Assembly: GCF_000516985.1 (NCBI RefSeq)
Contig: NW_006917102.1
Coordinates: 372,001-436,000 of the forward strand
Source of the DNA: Pestalotiopsis fici W106-1
Lineage: Eukaryota; Ascomycota; Sordariomycetes; Amphisphaeriales; Sporocadaceae
Reading direction: 5' to 3'
Length of the DNA: 64,000 bases
The notes beneath the pieces are model-generated. The model saw only the letters and a program-made list of their open reading frames with translations. It made no database searches and was not told where the DNA came from. Numbering within the stretch: the stretch's first letter is position 1; every line of letters starts with the position of its first letter. This document shows positions 25,701 through 35,055 of the stretch, piece after piece. Made by a program: the position numbers and the translations under genes.

Positions 25701-27355
25701 CCTCTTCAACCGGCATCTACGCTCAAAGCTTGATGGAGGAAATCACGAAACGTATGGCAAAGGTGAGGGGCCATAGAAAGCAACCATCATCGGTGTCCCG
25801 GAATAGCATGGGCCCAACCACGACCACTTCAATGCATTCAGAACCCTCTCCTGGTCTGCTCAAACGGACAGCAAGTCTCCTTTTCCGTGTTCCCAGCACG
25901 ATATGGGGAGCCGAAACGAGCCCAAACGCGCCTTTGCCCTCCCCCGGGGTCGTACGCGGCGGTTCTCAAAGGATCAAATCTGCGGCGGACTGGATTGCTC
26001 CACCTGAACAGAATGACTTGATCGCAGCTCCGTCACACTACCACGTCGCCGAAGAGCCGGTATCAGGTGGTTTCAAAGAACGCCAACTAGACGAAATACC
26101 AAAGCTCCCCTTGGCAAGCACCTTTCTGGACTGGTCCGTGGAGTATTTCAGGGAGCCGCAGATGAAGCCAACCGAGTCGGAAGAACCGGGCAGTACCGAG
26201 TACAATGAGCGACTTTGGAGGAGATCGCGCAATGAAAATATCTTGCGCGAGACACAACCACAAAAGCACTTTGCCGGCACCCATCGTTGGACAAACCAAT
26301 TATGCATCATGAATAATGGTGCTCAGCCTGCCAAACTGACTTTCCACCAGTTTGAAGATCATCTTGCTGTGGCAGACGACGGAAATACTGTCAACATTTG
26401 GGACTGGAAGAAGCAACATCGGATAGGCCATTTCTCGAATGGTAACCCCGAAGGCTCCAAGATCTGCGACATGAAATTCATCAATGAGGATGATACGGCC
26501 TTGTTGATGACTGGCTCTTCTGATGGTGTGCTCCGAGTGTATCGCAACTATGATAACGAGAGGTTGCCAGAACTTGCTAGTGCCTGGAGAGCACTCACTC
26601 ACATGGTTCCGAGTAATGTCAACTCAGGCATGGTTTTCGATTGGCAACAAGTGACAGGTCGAGTCTTGGTTGCCGGTGACGTTAGAGTAATCCGAGTTTG
26701 GGCTGCAGCGCATGAGACTTGCATTATGGATATTCCAGCCAGGTCTGGTTCCTGCGTCACATCACTCACCTCGGACCAAATGACTGGCAACATTTTCGTG
26801 GCTGGATTCGGCGATGGTGCTGTCAGAGTCTTTGATACAAGACTACGGCCGCAAGAGAGTATGGTGAAGAAATGGAAGGATGACACGGACCGCCAATGGA
26901 TCAAGAGCGTTCACATGCAGAGAGGTGGTCAACGTGAGCTGGTTTCTGCGAGTCGAAATGGCAAAGTCAAGCTCTGGGACATTCGTCTGGAAAACCCTCT
27001 AAAGGTTTTCCAGGCCACTCGTGATACTGTACGGACTGCTAGCACCCACGAACATTTGCCGGTATTTTCTGTGTAAGTCTGCCTCGACTTCTCTACTGAC
27101 AAGTCCCGACTTTACTAACTTTTCGCCAGTGGTACTTCTGCACATACTGTCAAGGTATTCAACTTTGATGGACGTGAATTATCACGAATGGAGCCGTACA
27201 CAAGCTTCTTACAACAAAATCGCGGTTCTCCAATCTCAACGACGGCATTCCACCCCCATCGCATGATCCTGGGCTGTGCTGCTCGTGGCGACCATCACAT
27301 CAATCTCTTTACCTGCTCGGAAGAAAAGCCAGGCGACTACTTCCGCACTCTTTGA
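22754..27355 (+). CDS. kog1: Kog1/Raptor, scaffold subunit of TORC1
   Basis: Orthologue of Raptor/Kog1/Mip1, which presents substrates to TOR kinase in TORC1 on the vacuole. Exons 22754-23332, 23456-27072 and 27130-27355, with introns of 123 bp (GTGAGT..CTAG) and 57 bp (GTAAGT..CCAG), give 1473 residues. The first about 190 residues are a low-complexity fungal extension. The conserved N-terminal caspase-like domain follows (begins NWYMYYTDKRH; HYNGHG near residue 316 and VWDCSEAG near 362 are the caspase-like His and Cys positions). A HEAT-repeat middle (about 600-950) and C-terminal WD40 repeats (from about 1130: NIWDWK, VRVFDTR, VKLWDIR) complete the protein. The last exon supplies the final blade and is easily missed. 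It is an essential single-copy gene, so it marks a core chromosomal segment. Confidence 0.96.
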
Positions 27356-28576
27356 TCTCACCTTTCTCTTGCGTATCATTTGATTTATTCTGCGTGCACT
27401 TTTCATCCCCAGCATGGCGCTACGATTGCATGACACAGCGTATAGAGGTATTGCATCGTTGGAAGATTTCATCATGGTGAAAACTTCGTTCCGCGGCTTC
27501 TCTTTGTTAGCCTATGCCAACGTCTTGCATTGAGAGAAGGGAGCTGGAATAGTATGCCTTGCTGCTTCGAATGCATGGTACAACGAAGCAAGGAATTCGG
27601 AAGTTTCCTGCTTCCAAAGGCGTTTCAGGATTGTTTGCATTCGTACGGAGGGCTTCTATCATCGGCGGAGTTGATGGAAGGACGGTCTACTGGTTTCACT
27701 GCTGAGCAGACGTATAGTCTCTCCGGTATTCTTTCGTTCGCTCTGTTTTACCATTTCATGACTTGATGGTCAACGTTTGTGCTTCTGGATTTGCCAATCA
27801 CATGGCACGGATATTCTTGCTTGGTTTGAGAACAGGAAAAAGGTAACTCTGCACATATGTAGAGATATAATCCATGTTTTGCGATGAATTCAACACCTAC
27901 GTAATCAACTTTCGTGCCCTCATTGATGTTTCTTCTGTGGCATGAAGGGTGGCATGGATGGCATGGCCAATAAGCGTTTTTCATATGACCCTCGGTCACA
28001 GTCCGAATCACGTCTGTGGGCAGATACCTTTAAACGAGCATGTGAAAGATAGACTGTATTCATATACTGCATGTGGTAATGGCATTCGTACAAGGGTCAT
28101 TGTGAATGGCGACATGTGACCGCGCTGGAGGTCTCGAGCTTTATGGCAAGACGTTGCCCATGGTGGCCATTGTCGACCTGAACGCATGGGTCGTGATCTT
28201 GGGACCCGGAGCTGAAGACTAAGAACGTTGGCTCGTGCCGCGTTTCGGGTCACGTAGTTGAGAAAGCAAAAGGCAAATGCGAGTATTGGACCACTGGGGC
28301 TTTTGCACTGGGCCTTGTTTAATCACAATTTTTGCACTAGTTGCACTCGTAGAAATAACTGAATTTGTTTTATTTTTCGAGTCCTCGTTCACTCTGCAAG
28401 CCTCTTGAGATTGACTTTATTAGTTCCATATTTATTAAACAATATTCAGTTGTCTTTATATTGCCCCTTCCTGACCAATGATTCACTTTCCGCAACCTGA
28501 CGGTGCCTCACTAATGAGACGTTCAAAGTGTTTGCGGCGCTTGGCGAGAAAGGGTAGGTGCTCGAACGTTCTTTTA
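27356..28576. other. Intergenic, convergent 3' flanks
   Basis: About 1.2 kb between kog1 (plus) and the zincophore (minus). It contains AT-rich sequence near 28320-28450. No gene is supported. Confidence 0.5.
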
Positions 28577-29616
28577 CTAAGAGCAATGGACATCACCATT
28601 CGAATGCGTGTGGCACTCCTATCCAAGACCGTTAGTAGAAGCAGTAGGTGAATCGGGATAAAAGCTTACAGCTGCTGCCGTTGTCGTTGTTCTAGCTGTA
28701 GTGACCGCTGTCGTCGTCGCCGTGGTATCCTCGGAGCTGGATTCCTCAACCTTTCCCGTGCAGCCGTCGTTGGGCAGGGCAATGTCAAAGGCATAGACGT
28801 CGAGAGCAAAGTACTGGAGCGTGTGGGTGTTTCTGACTGCCTCCAATGGGTTATCAATCGCGAGCTGGAGGCAATCTGCGTAGTCGTCGGCGTAATGCTC
28901 CACGACTCCCTCGCCAATGCTGGGCATGTGGAAGAAGCGGTGGATCAGGTCCGAGGCAAAGTAAAAGTTCAACGAGCCCTGAGCTACCGTGTAGCCGTAT
29001 CCGCACATGCCGTCTAGAGGCTTGCGGGTTTCATAGGATAGTGGGCAGATGACAGTCTCCTCTGTCGCGTTCTCTCCACGCCAGTGACCGCCCCAACCTG
29101 TGAAAATATGGTAAGACTCCATGAGTTGTTTATATATGGGAATCATTACTCTACTAACCGTCAAGAGCACAGTTTCCATCAGGATTGTCGCAACGGAACT
29201 TGTATGCTCCACGATCGCCGTGTACTAGCTTCTCAAACCTGATCACTCTATTAGGATAGTCTCATTTCGAGCGACATTTCAACATACCATCCAATGACCT
29301 CCCCGCTTGGTGCGCTGCCAAAGTACTTTTGGTAAAAGTCGGAACTGTTACCAAAACGGAGAATGTGGTCCCGGGCATGCGATGCAAGAATTGCGGCCTC
29401 ATCCAGGCCACGCTTCAGCAGCGCTCTCTCAGTCGCGTTGCAAGACTCGTGAATAGGCCAAGCATTTGACGCCCCGAGATTCCACTGCCATTGTGTTGGC
29501 GATGCTGCTGCTGCGGTTACAGTCTCAGTGACTGTTACAGCGGCTTGTCGTCTCTGGATGGTGGCTCCAACCAATACAAGTGGCACAAAGGCCGAAGTAA
29601 GAGTAGACAGTCTCAT
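28577..29616 (-). CDS. aspf2: Asp f 2/Pra1/Zps1-family secreted zincophore
   Basis: Secreted zinc-scavenging protein of the Asp f 2/Pra1 family. Four exons on the minus strand: 29616-29288, 29238-29159, 29097-28670 and 28618-28577, with introns of 49, 61 and 51 bp, give 292 residues. A signal peptide (MRLSTLTSAFVPLVLVGATI) precedes the domain. Hallmarks in order are SWPIHESC-like WPIHESCNAT, HILRFGN, FRCDNPDGNCA, HWRGENA and the metalloprotease-like DLIHRFFH, where the catalytic Glu of HExxH is Arg, as in this family. After a Ser/Thr-rich tail, the last 14-codon exon encodes CHTHSNGDVHC near the C-terminus; without it a frame would stop at 28619 and lose this zinc motif. It is transcribed away from the GPI and ZIP genes, recalling the aspf2-zrfC pair of A. 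fumigatus. A TATATAA lies about 80 bp upstream. Confidence 0.92.
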
Positions 29617-30027
29617 ATTGACGAGTGATCACAGAGCAATGAGCATGAGCAGCATAGTAGATAAACAGAACATCTCCTGGCGATCGCGCCCATTATATAA
29701 GAAAGATCGACGTCTGCTTTTTCTTGGACCCAGCCAACATGATTTGTCTGTCAAGTTTCCCTTTTGACTATCATCAATCAAAAAGAGCCTCGATCAGAAA
29801 ATGTTATGATCCGCGAACCGGGGATGGCCCTCAGCCCAGCGTCACTACTGCAAATAATCAGCCTACCAAGAGTCTTGGTATTACGCCAACAAGAATATAC
29901 CTCAACCCTTCCGGCCACTGTCATTGCCAAATGAGGTCAGAAATGGGAAGCGTATGCAAATGTTCTGGGGTCAAGTTCATAACGTGCCATCCCAGTAAAG
30001 CCAAGCGACTATAACATGCACTCTGAT

Positions 30028-30035
30028 CATCAAGG
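30028..30035 (-). promoter_or_regulatory. CCTTGATG core, candidate zinc-responsive element
   Basis: CATCAAGG on the plus strand, i.e. CCTTGATG on the zincophore coding strand, about 410 bp upstream of its ATG. The flanks match the other two copies less well. Candidate by recurrence only. Confidence 0.3.
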
Positions 30036-30317
30036 GACTCACTCCCGCCACGTGGGGCCGCCGTGCCAAGACTGGCAGGCAGGAGGTCAGACTGCACAAT
30101 ATTTACGTTTACACTTGTTCATTTTCGGCGGAACTGAGATTTAGCGACAGTGCTCCTCAAACATATGCGCCGCCTTGCTAAAGTGATGCAGTCAATATCT
30201 CACCACAAGATTGGCGGCCCTCCCAAGCTCATGTACTCTGAAGTTGGAACTTTTTAGGAGTTTCGACGTCAAACCCAGGTGTTGGTAGAAGCTCTTTTGC
30301 CAAGAATTGCCTCGAGA

Positions 30318-30328
30318 ACCTTGATGGT
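30318..30328 (+). promoter_or_regulatory. ACCTTGATGGT, Zap1-ZRE-like element
   Basis: Matches 10 of 11 positions of the yeast Zap1 element ACCTTNAAGGT, with T for the second A of the right arm. It lies about 335 bp upstream of the small GPI-protein gene and 700 bp upstream of the zincophore. I infer possible control by a Zap1/ZafA-type activator under zinc starvation. Confidence 0.45.
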
Positions 30329-30663
30329 TATTTATACAAGGGCTGAAAATTTCTGTTGCTGTAAATTCTTGGCTCTTACTGATGAAATCCGTATCATCAT
30401 GACTTGTTTAGCGATCGAGTGCTGTTGCCAAGGCACTATACAGGCGCCGCTGTGCTTGGCTGGGGCTGCTGGGATTGGCCAGTATGCCAAGCAACATTGC
30501 CTATAGCAGCCCATGGTGAAATCCATGATAAATGGTTGAATGTACGATGTAGAAATATTGTCCCGAAGCAATAAGTTCGGCTTTCCTATTCTTCCTTTAC
30601 TCAATCACCTATCTTTCCTCTTTTTGTTTTTTAAAGTGATTCCTTCTGAACACAAACGTCAAG

Positions 30664-31176
30664 ATGAAGCTGTCTCTATACATTCTTTCTCTGTCTACTG
30701 TGGTTTTCGCCCAGTCACTGGCTCCTTCGCCGACAGAGTCGGTGGGCTGTGAGGCTCACGAAGACCACTGGCACTGCGACGGCCCAGTCTCGACAACCCA
30801 GGCCGAGAGCAGCATCACTACAACCTTTGCCACCACAACCACGGCAACTTCAACGTCCTCAGAGGAGGACCATGACCACGAATCGGGCACCGGTAGCCTG
30901 GCACCAAGCCCTACAGAGTCTGTAGGATGCGAACCTCATGGAGATCACTGGTGAGCTGAACTCAATCATGGACTAATGAAAATTGTTAACAATTGTAACA
31001 GGCATTGTGACGGACCTGCTTCGACCACAGCCGCTAGCAATGCCACGAGCTCTTCGACTGCAAGCACCACCTCTTCAACAACAGCCACCACCACGCCAGC
31101 CACGGCTGGTGCATCTCGGGTCGCTCTTGGAGGTGCATTCCTTTTCGCGGGACTCGTCTTTTGTGCGAGCATGTAG
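30664..31176 (+). CDS. Small GPI-anchored Cys/His-repeat protein, candidate surface zinc binder
   Basis: Two exons, 30664-30950 and 31002-31176, around a 51-bp intron (GTGAGC..ACAG, phase 2) encode 153 residues. A signal peptide (MKLSLYILSLSTVVFAQS) is followed by a repeat starting SLAPSPTESVGC and running through CEAHEDHWHC. After a Ser/Thr linker with the metal-friendly EEDHDHES, the repeat recurs as SLAPSPTESVGC...CEPHGDHWHC. A Ser/Thr/Ala-rich stalk and a C-terminal hydrophobic tail (GGAFLFAGLVFCASM) without a following charge indicate a GPI-anchor signal. The Cys-x-x-His-x-x-His-x-His-Cys modules look suited to bind zinc. It sits between the zincophore and the ZIP transporter, which supports a role in zinc capture or hand-over; this is inference. 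I know of no described homologue by name. Confidence 0.85.
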
Positions 31177-31702
31177 AATTAGTCTCACCATTACCTAGTC
31201 TATGCATTTTAAGCAATTGTAATAATATTGTGGTTTGCAAATTCCGAACAGACAACATAAAATTTGAAATATCGTGTAATTTCTCTCGTCACGTCAAATA
31301 TTGTACATCTCGATTCTGCTATATTCTCCATGTTGAATACTAAGAGCTAGAAACGACTCTCCACCATTCAATCGGTGAGCCAGTGGGTTCGGCCATGTTT
31401 GTCACTGCCAAGGCTGCCGAGAATACCAAGAGAGGAGCGCGACTTGGCCTACTCCATACCAAGACTCCCGGCGCCACTTGATCATGGGCGAACTCGGGCG
31501 ATTGAGCAATAAAAACAAGTATAACACCACTTTGGGAAACACCTTGATGGACACTTGCTCAATAGTTTAGCCGAATTATAGGTCAGCCTCCGCGAGCATC
31601 GGGATGTGGTGGTTTGTATAAAATTTGAGTTCAGATCTTTGACAAGCTTGAGTTGAGCATCGGGATTTTCAATTTAAGCAGTGTTGAGAACTTCTAGAGG
31701 CC
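31177..31702. other. Intergenic, ZIP promoter
   Basis: 526 bp between the GPI-protein gene and the ZIP gene, same strand. AT-rich at first. It contains ACCTTGATGG at 31541 (listed separately), about 150 bp before the ZIP start. Confidence 0.5.
31541..31551 (+). promoter_or_regulatory. ACCTTGATGGA, Zap1-ZRE-like element upstream of the ZIP gene
   Basis: Shares the 10-mer ACCTTGATGG with the element at 30318 and matches 9 of 11 positions of ACCTTNAAGGT. It lies about 150 bp upstream of the ZIP ATG, a good distance for an activator site. Confidence 0.45.
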
Positions 31703-33492
31703 ATGTACTCAAGCATTCGACTCGGTATGGTCTGGCTTCTGCCGTTTCTGGCCCCGACCTGCTCTGGCAGCTTTGTGGCTCGAAGACAGGGAGTGCCGGC
31801 GGCTCCAGCAGTGACTGCGCCTCCGCGGTTCGATGCCGGCGTCGTGGTTCGGCGACAGGCCGAAGACATTACCGCCATCTCCGACTGCCATGCACATGGA
31901 ACCGAAGTGTACGTGTACCATTTCAATACTTCACAACCCCTCGCTCCCACTTGAACTAACATTTATTTAATAGCTGGTGCATGGCCGGGACGACAGAGTA
32001 TCAAGTTGTGGTCGAGGCTACCGCAACATCGGAATTGCCTGCTTCTTACACGGGCTGCCACTCTCATGGATCTGGCCTGTGAGTTGACTCTCCAAAAATT
32101 GGCCTCAACTTTTGCTGAAAATATAGGTACTGCATGGATGCCGCTGGGGATGATGTCGAGGTCCTCACTGAGACGACAAGTGATGCGGCGTCGACTGACT
32201 CTACCGACTCTACCGAGACTTCCGATTCGACTGAAGAACTAGACTGTCATTTTCATGCAGGAGTTGAGTAAGTAACGCATGTTTGTCCCGTCCAGGCCAC
32301 TATTGACATCTTTCGCTCAGACACTGCGTCGGCGCCGAGGGAGAGAACGGGTCTTCTACTACCGAGTGCGCGCGACAGTCGCGGGACTACAATATTCCTT
32401 TGAGGATTGGACTGCTTTTCGTAATATTAGTCACGAGCTTCATTGGTGAGCCCCATATTGGCGACAGCTCGGAAGTCATGTACTAACACTGTCAGGCGTC
32501 GCCGGCCCAATTTTCATCAAGCCAGTCCTGTCCAAGAAGTTTGATATCGTTTTCATCATACTGAAACAATTTGGAACTGGTGTCATCATCTCGACCGCCT
32601 TTGTGCACGTAAGTTGGTTCTGTTCGGCCCTTTCATGTGCTTACTAACTAAAGAGATAGCTCTACACTCATGCTAGCCTCATGTTCACCAATGAATGCTT
32701 GACCGGCATCGAGTATGAGTCGACAACATCTGCCATCGTCATGGCTGGGCTCTTCCTTTCCTTCGTGGTTGACTTTGTATCACACCGGATCGCCTCGGGA
32801 GCGCAGACCAAGTTACACGAGTTTGGCTCTCACGATCGAGACAATATCGTCCAGGTGCTTATTCTCGAAGCCGGAATCATTTTTCATTCTATTCGTAAGT
32901 CATCCTGGTTCGATATTTAAGCAGTTCAACTTACATGCCACCTCAAGTGATCGGCCTTACCCTGGTGGTCGCTGGAGACAGCTATTTCATTACGCTATTC
33001 ATCGTCATCTTGTTTCACCAAATGTTCGAGGGTATTGCACTAGGCACACGTATCGCCTCCGTTGGGCGGCTCGCGCATCTCGACTCGTGCCACGCCCCTC
33101 CGGTCAGCCCCGCCGGTTCTCACGACAAGACCACGACCCCGATCGAGATCCCAATGACAGCGACCCCATCGCCGAACCTCCAGCCGTTGTCCATGGTGCA
33201 AAAACTTCTCATGGCCGCCGCCTTTTCCATTGTGACTCCCATTGGTATGGCCATTGGCATCGGGGTGCTGCAGCACTTCAACGGCAATGACCCGTCTACT
33301 CTGATTGCCCTGGGCACCTTAGATGCGCTGTCCGCCGGTATTCTGGTCTGGGTAGGTCTGGTGGAGATGTGGGCGCGCGACTGGATGCTGGCGGGCGAGA
33401 TGGTCCATGCAGGTTTATGGGTTACCCTCTCCGGAGGTATCTCTCTAGTCGCGGGAATGGCTCTAATGAGTTTCTTGGGTAAATGGGCATAA
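31703..33492 (+). CDS. zrfC: ZIP-family zinc transporter with Cys/His ectodomain (ZrfC/Zrt1-like)
   Basis: ZIP transporters move Zn2+ into the cytosol. Seven exons: 31703-31908, 31974-32078, 32127-32267, 32321-32445, 32496-32608, 32660-32894 and 32948-33492, giving 489 residues. All six introns (48-65 bp) have GT..AG ends and join in phase. A signal-peptide-like N-terminus leads into an ectodomain with three modules, CHAHGTEVWC, CHSHGSGLYC and CHFHAGVEHC, each cut by a phase-2 intron at the same codon. The membrane part shows the ZIP metal-site helix HQMFEGIALG and an earlier TAFVHLYTHA segment. The loop between helices 3 and 4 is longer than the core and lacks the usual His run. The symbol follows A. 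fumigatus zrfC, which has an extended N-terminus and is paired with aspf2; orthology is inferred from synteny. Confidence 0.92.
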
Positions 33493-33802
33493 ACATGGCA
33501 TGGTCTGGAGCTGATGTATGACGGAGAAATGATTATATACACAATTACGGTCAGCACGGTTGAAAATGGGGATACGTGTCGGCCAGGTCAAGTAATTCCA
33601 GCTGCTCAAAAACTAGCTCACTGGGTTACAATATCAACCATATATTTGAGCTCGCTTTATTCAGTTGAAGTCCCTACTTATTTCAATGATACAGTCGTTT
33701 AGAAAACCACAGCCAACATGGGCTCTGCAGCAGAAGAGTGCCTCCTTGAACTGAGGCGTCTTTCACCGCGACAGAACCCTCATAAGGTTGCAGAATTAAC
33801 CA
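33493..33802. other. Intergenic, convergent 3' flanks
   Basis: About 310 bp between the ZIP gene (plus) and the C2H2 gene (minus). Nothing else seen. Confidence 0.5.
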
Positions 33803-34536
33803 TCAGCCCCCAGATCGCCTGACCCGTTTCTGTGCGCCATGTACCTCCTTCTCATGACGTCTCAGACCATCCTTTCGGGCGAATGTTTGTCTGCACGCGC
33901 CACATACGGCGGCTTGGGTAGGGTACCTTTCCTGTTCAGCCCACTTCCTGTGCTTACCCCAGACATGTCGGTCTATTTCGCTTTGGTCCCTTGCCTTGGA
34001 CCAAGTGCAATCCTTGTTGGGACATTGGCGGTGGACGAGGGTAGCGTGATCACTAAGGGCCTTAACAGAATGCTCTTGTCATACTCGGAAATGTGGACTT
34101 ACTTGGTCTCATCGGCGGTCAGTCCACGAAATTCACAATCTTTCCATGTGCAGAGAACCCGAGCCCTAGACCTTTGTTTTGGCGAGGGAGAGGGTAAAGG
34201 TCCTAAGGCACCCTCTCCCGCCCCTGCTTGTTCGACCTCGCCATTGTCAAATTCCCCGCTGTAGAGTGGTGACGGCATGCCAGCTTCTCAAGAATGCTGC
34301 ATGGGCGCGGCGTCATTCAGAAAATATTCCGAATCTTGTTGCTGTGCCAGGAGCAGTGCCGGGTTGATACAAGCGTCAATGTTGAAACCAGGAGCAAGAG
34401 CAGGCGCTAATGCCCCAGGTTGAAACATTGTCGGATGCATGTCGGAAGTGATCCATGGCATGGTATCGTCGTAGTCTTCAGAATATGAGTAACTATCCTC
34501 GAGATAGAAAGTATCTTGCCTCCTTGGGTCAGCCAT
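33803..34536 (-). CDS. C2H2 zinc-finger protein, interrupted by an in-frame TGA or an extra intron
   Basis: Minus-strand gene with three consecutive zinc fingers: LCTWKDC...HATLVH, QCPNKDCTW...HVWGKH and VCGACRQTF...HEKEVH (CX4C/CX2C with HX4H spacing). A 50-bp intron at 34102-34053 (GTAAGT..TTAG) splits the first finger and joins in phase; the stop is at 33803. The N-terminal part is acidic and Tyr-rich, like an activation domain. Between it and the fingers the same frame meets TGA at 34290-34288. Either this is a nonsense change (sequence on both sides reads as coding), or a 147-bp intron from GTATCA at 34370 to GCAG at 34224 removes it in phase. Start chosen at 34536 (MADPRRQ); 34605 is an upstream alternative. 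Probably a transcription factor; target unknown. It lies next to the ZIP gene, but a link is not shown. Confidence 0.65.
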
Positions 34537-35055
34537 GGCAGTGGGTTCGGATGTAGTCAGCCATGGAACGAGCGACGTGAAGAGCCATGTGACAAAGACG
34601 AGCATTAAGGAAGAGTATCCTGACTCGGCCTCAAATATCGGGGAGAAAATACATAGGCGTCAGCAAGGCTGCCAGGCATCAGGCTAGTCCTGTCACTTAC
34701 AGCGTGACATCCGGGCTGGCCAAGACGCTGTCAGCTGCAGAATTGTTTGCCAAGTGCTGCATCTCCATTTACGTGGTCCAATGGCATGTGCACCGCCACC
34801 CAAGAGCGGTATGCTGCCTCCAATGAGATGTGTGCTGCCACCCATGACATGCACAATGTCTACCAACGTATGTGCCCCGCCTCCCTTAGTCACTACCAAA
34901 GATTTGTGAGGCTGTCTCCATGGTACTGTGGGAACCCCGCTGTTTACACAGAGTCGAGAGATTGATTGTCCCATCTAATATCAAAGCTCACCAGCTACAT
35001 CCCACCGATTGCTTTGTATTGGAAGTGGTTTTTTTTTTTTTTAAGGATTTCCCAA
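34537..35055. other. Intergenic with a Gly/His-repeat frame
   Basis: Holds a minus-strand 93-codon frame (34974-34693) beginning MGQSISRL, with recurring GG.H/GG.I units (GGGAHTL, GGSTHLI, GGSIPLL, GGGAHAI) and a GTAAGT just before its stop. It may be a first exon, but I could not find a matching acceptor in phase. A T tract lies at about 35028-35042. Confidence 0.35.

Larger units (their letters stand above)
29617..30663. other. Divergent promoter region of the zinc cassette
   Basis: About 1.05 kb between the zincophore start (minus) and the small GPI-protein start (plus). It contains a TATATAA for the zincophore near 29694-29700 and two CCTTGATG-core elements (listed separately). A pyrimidine-rich leader (CTTTCCTCTTTTTG) directly precedes the ATG at 30664. 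Confidence 0.6.

Noticed and set aside
33839..34264. 141-codon plus-strand frame
   Set aside because: It is antisense to the C2H2 zinc fingers, which are recognisable on the minus strand.
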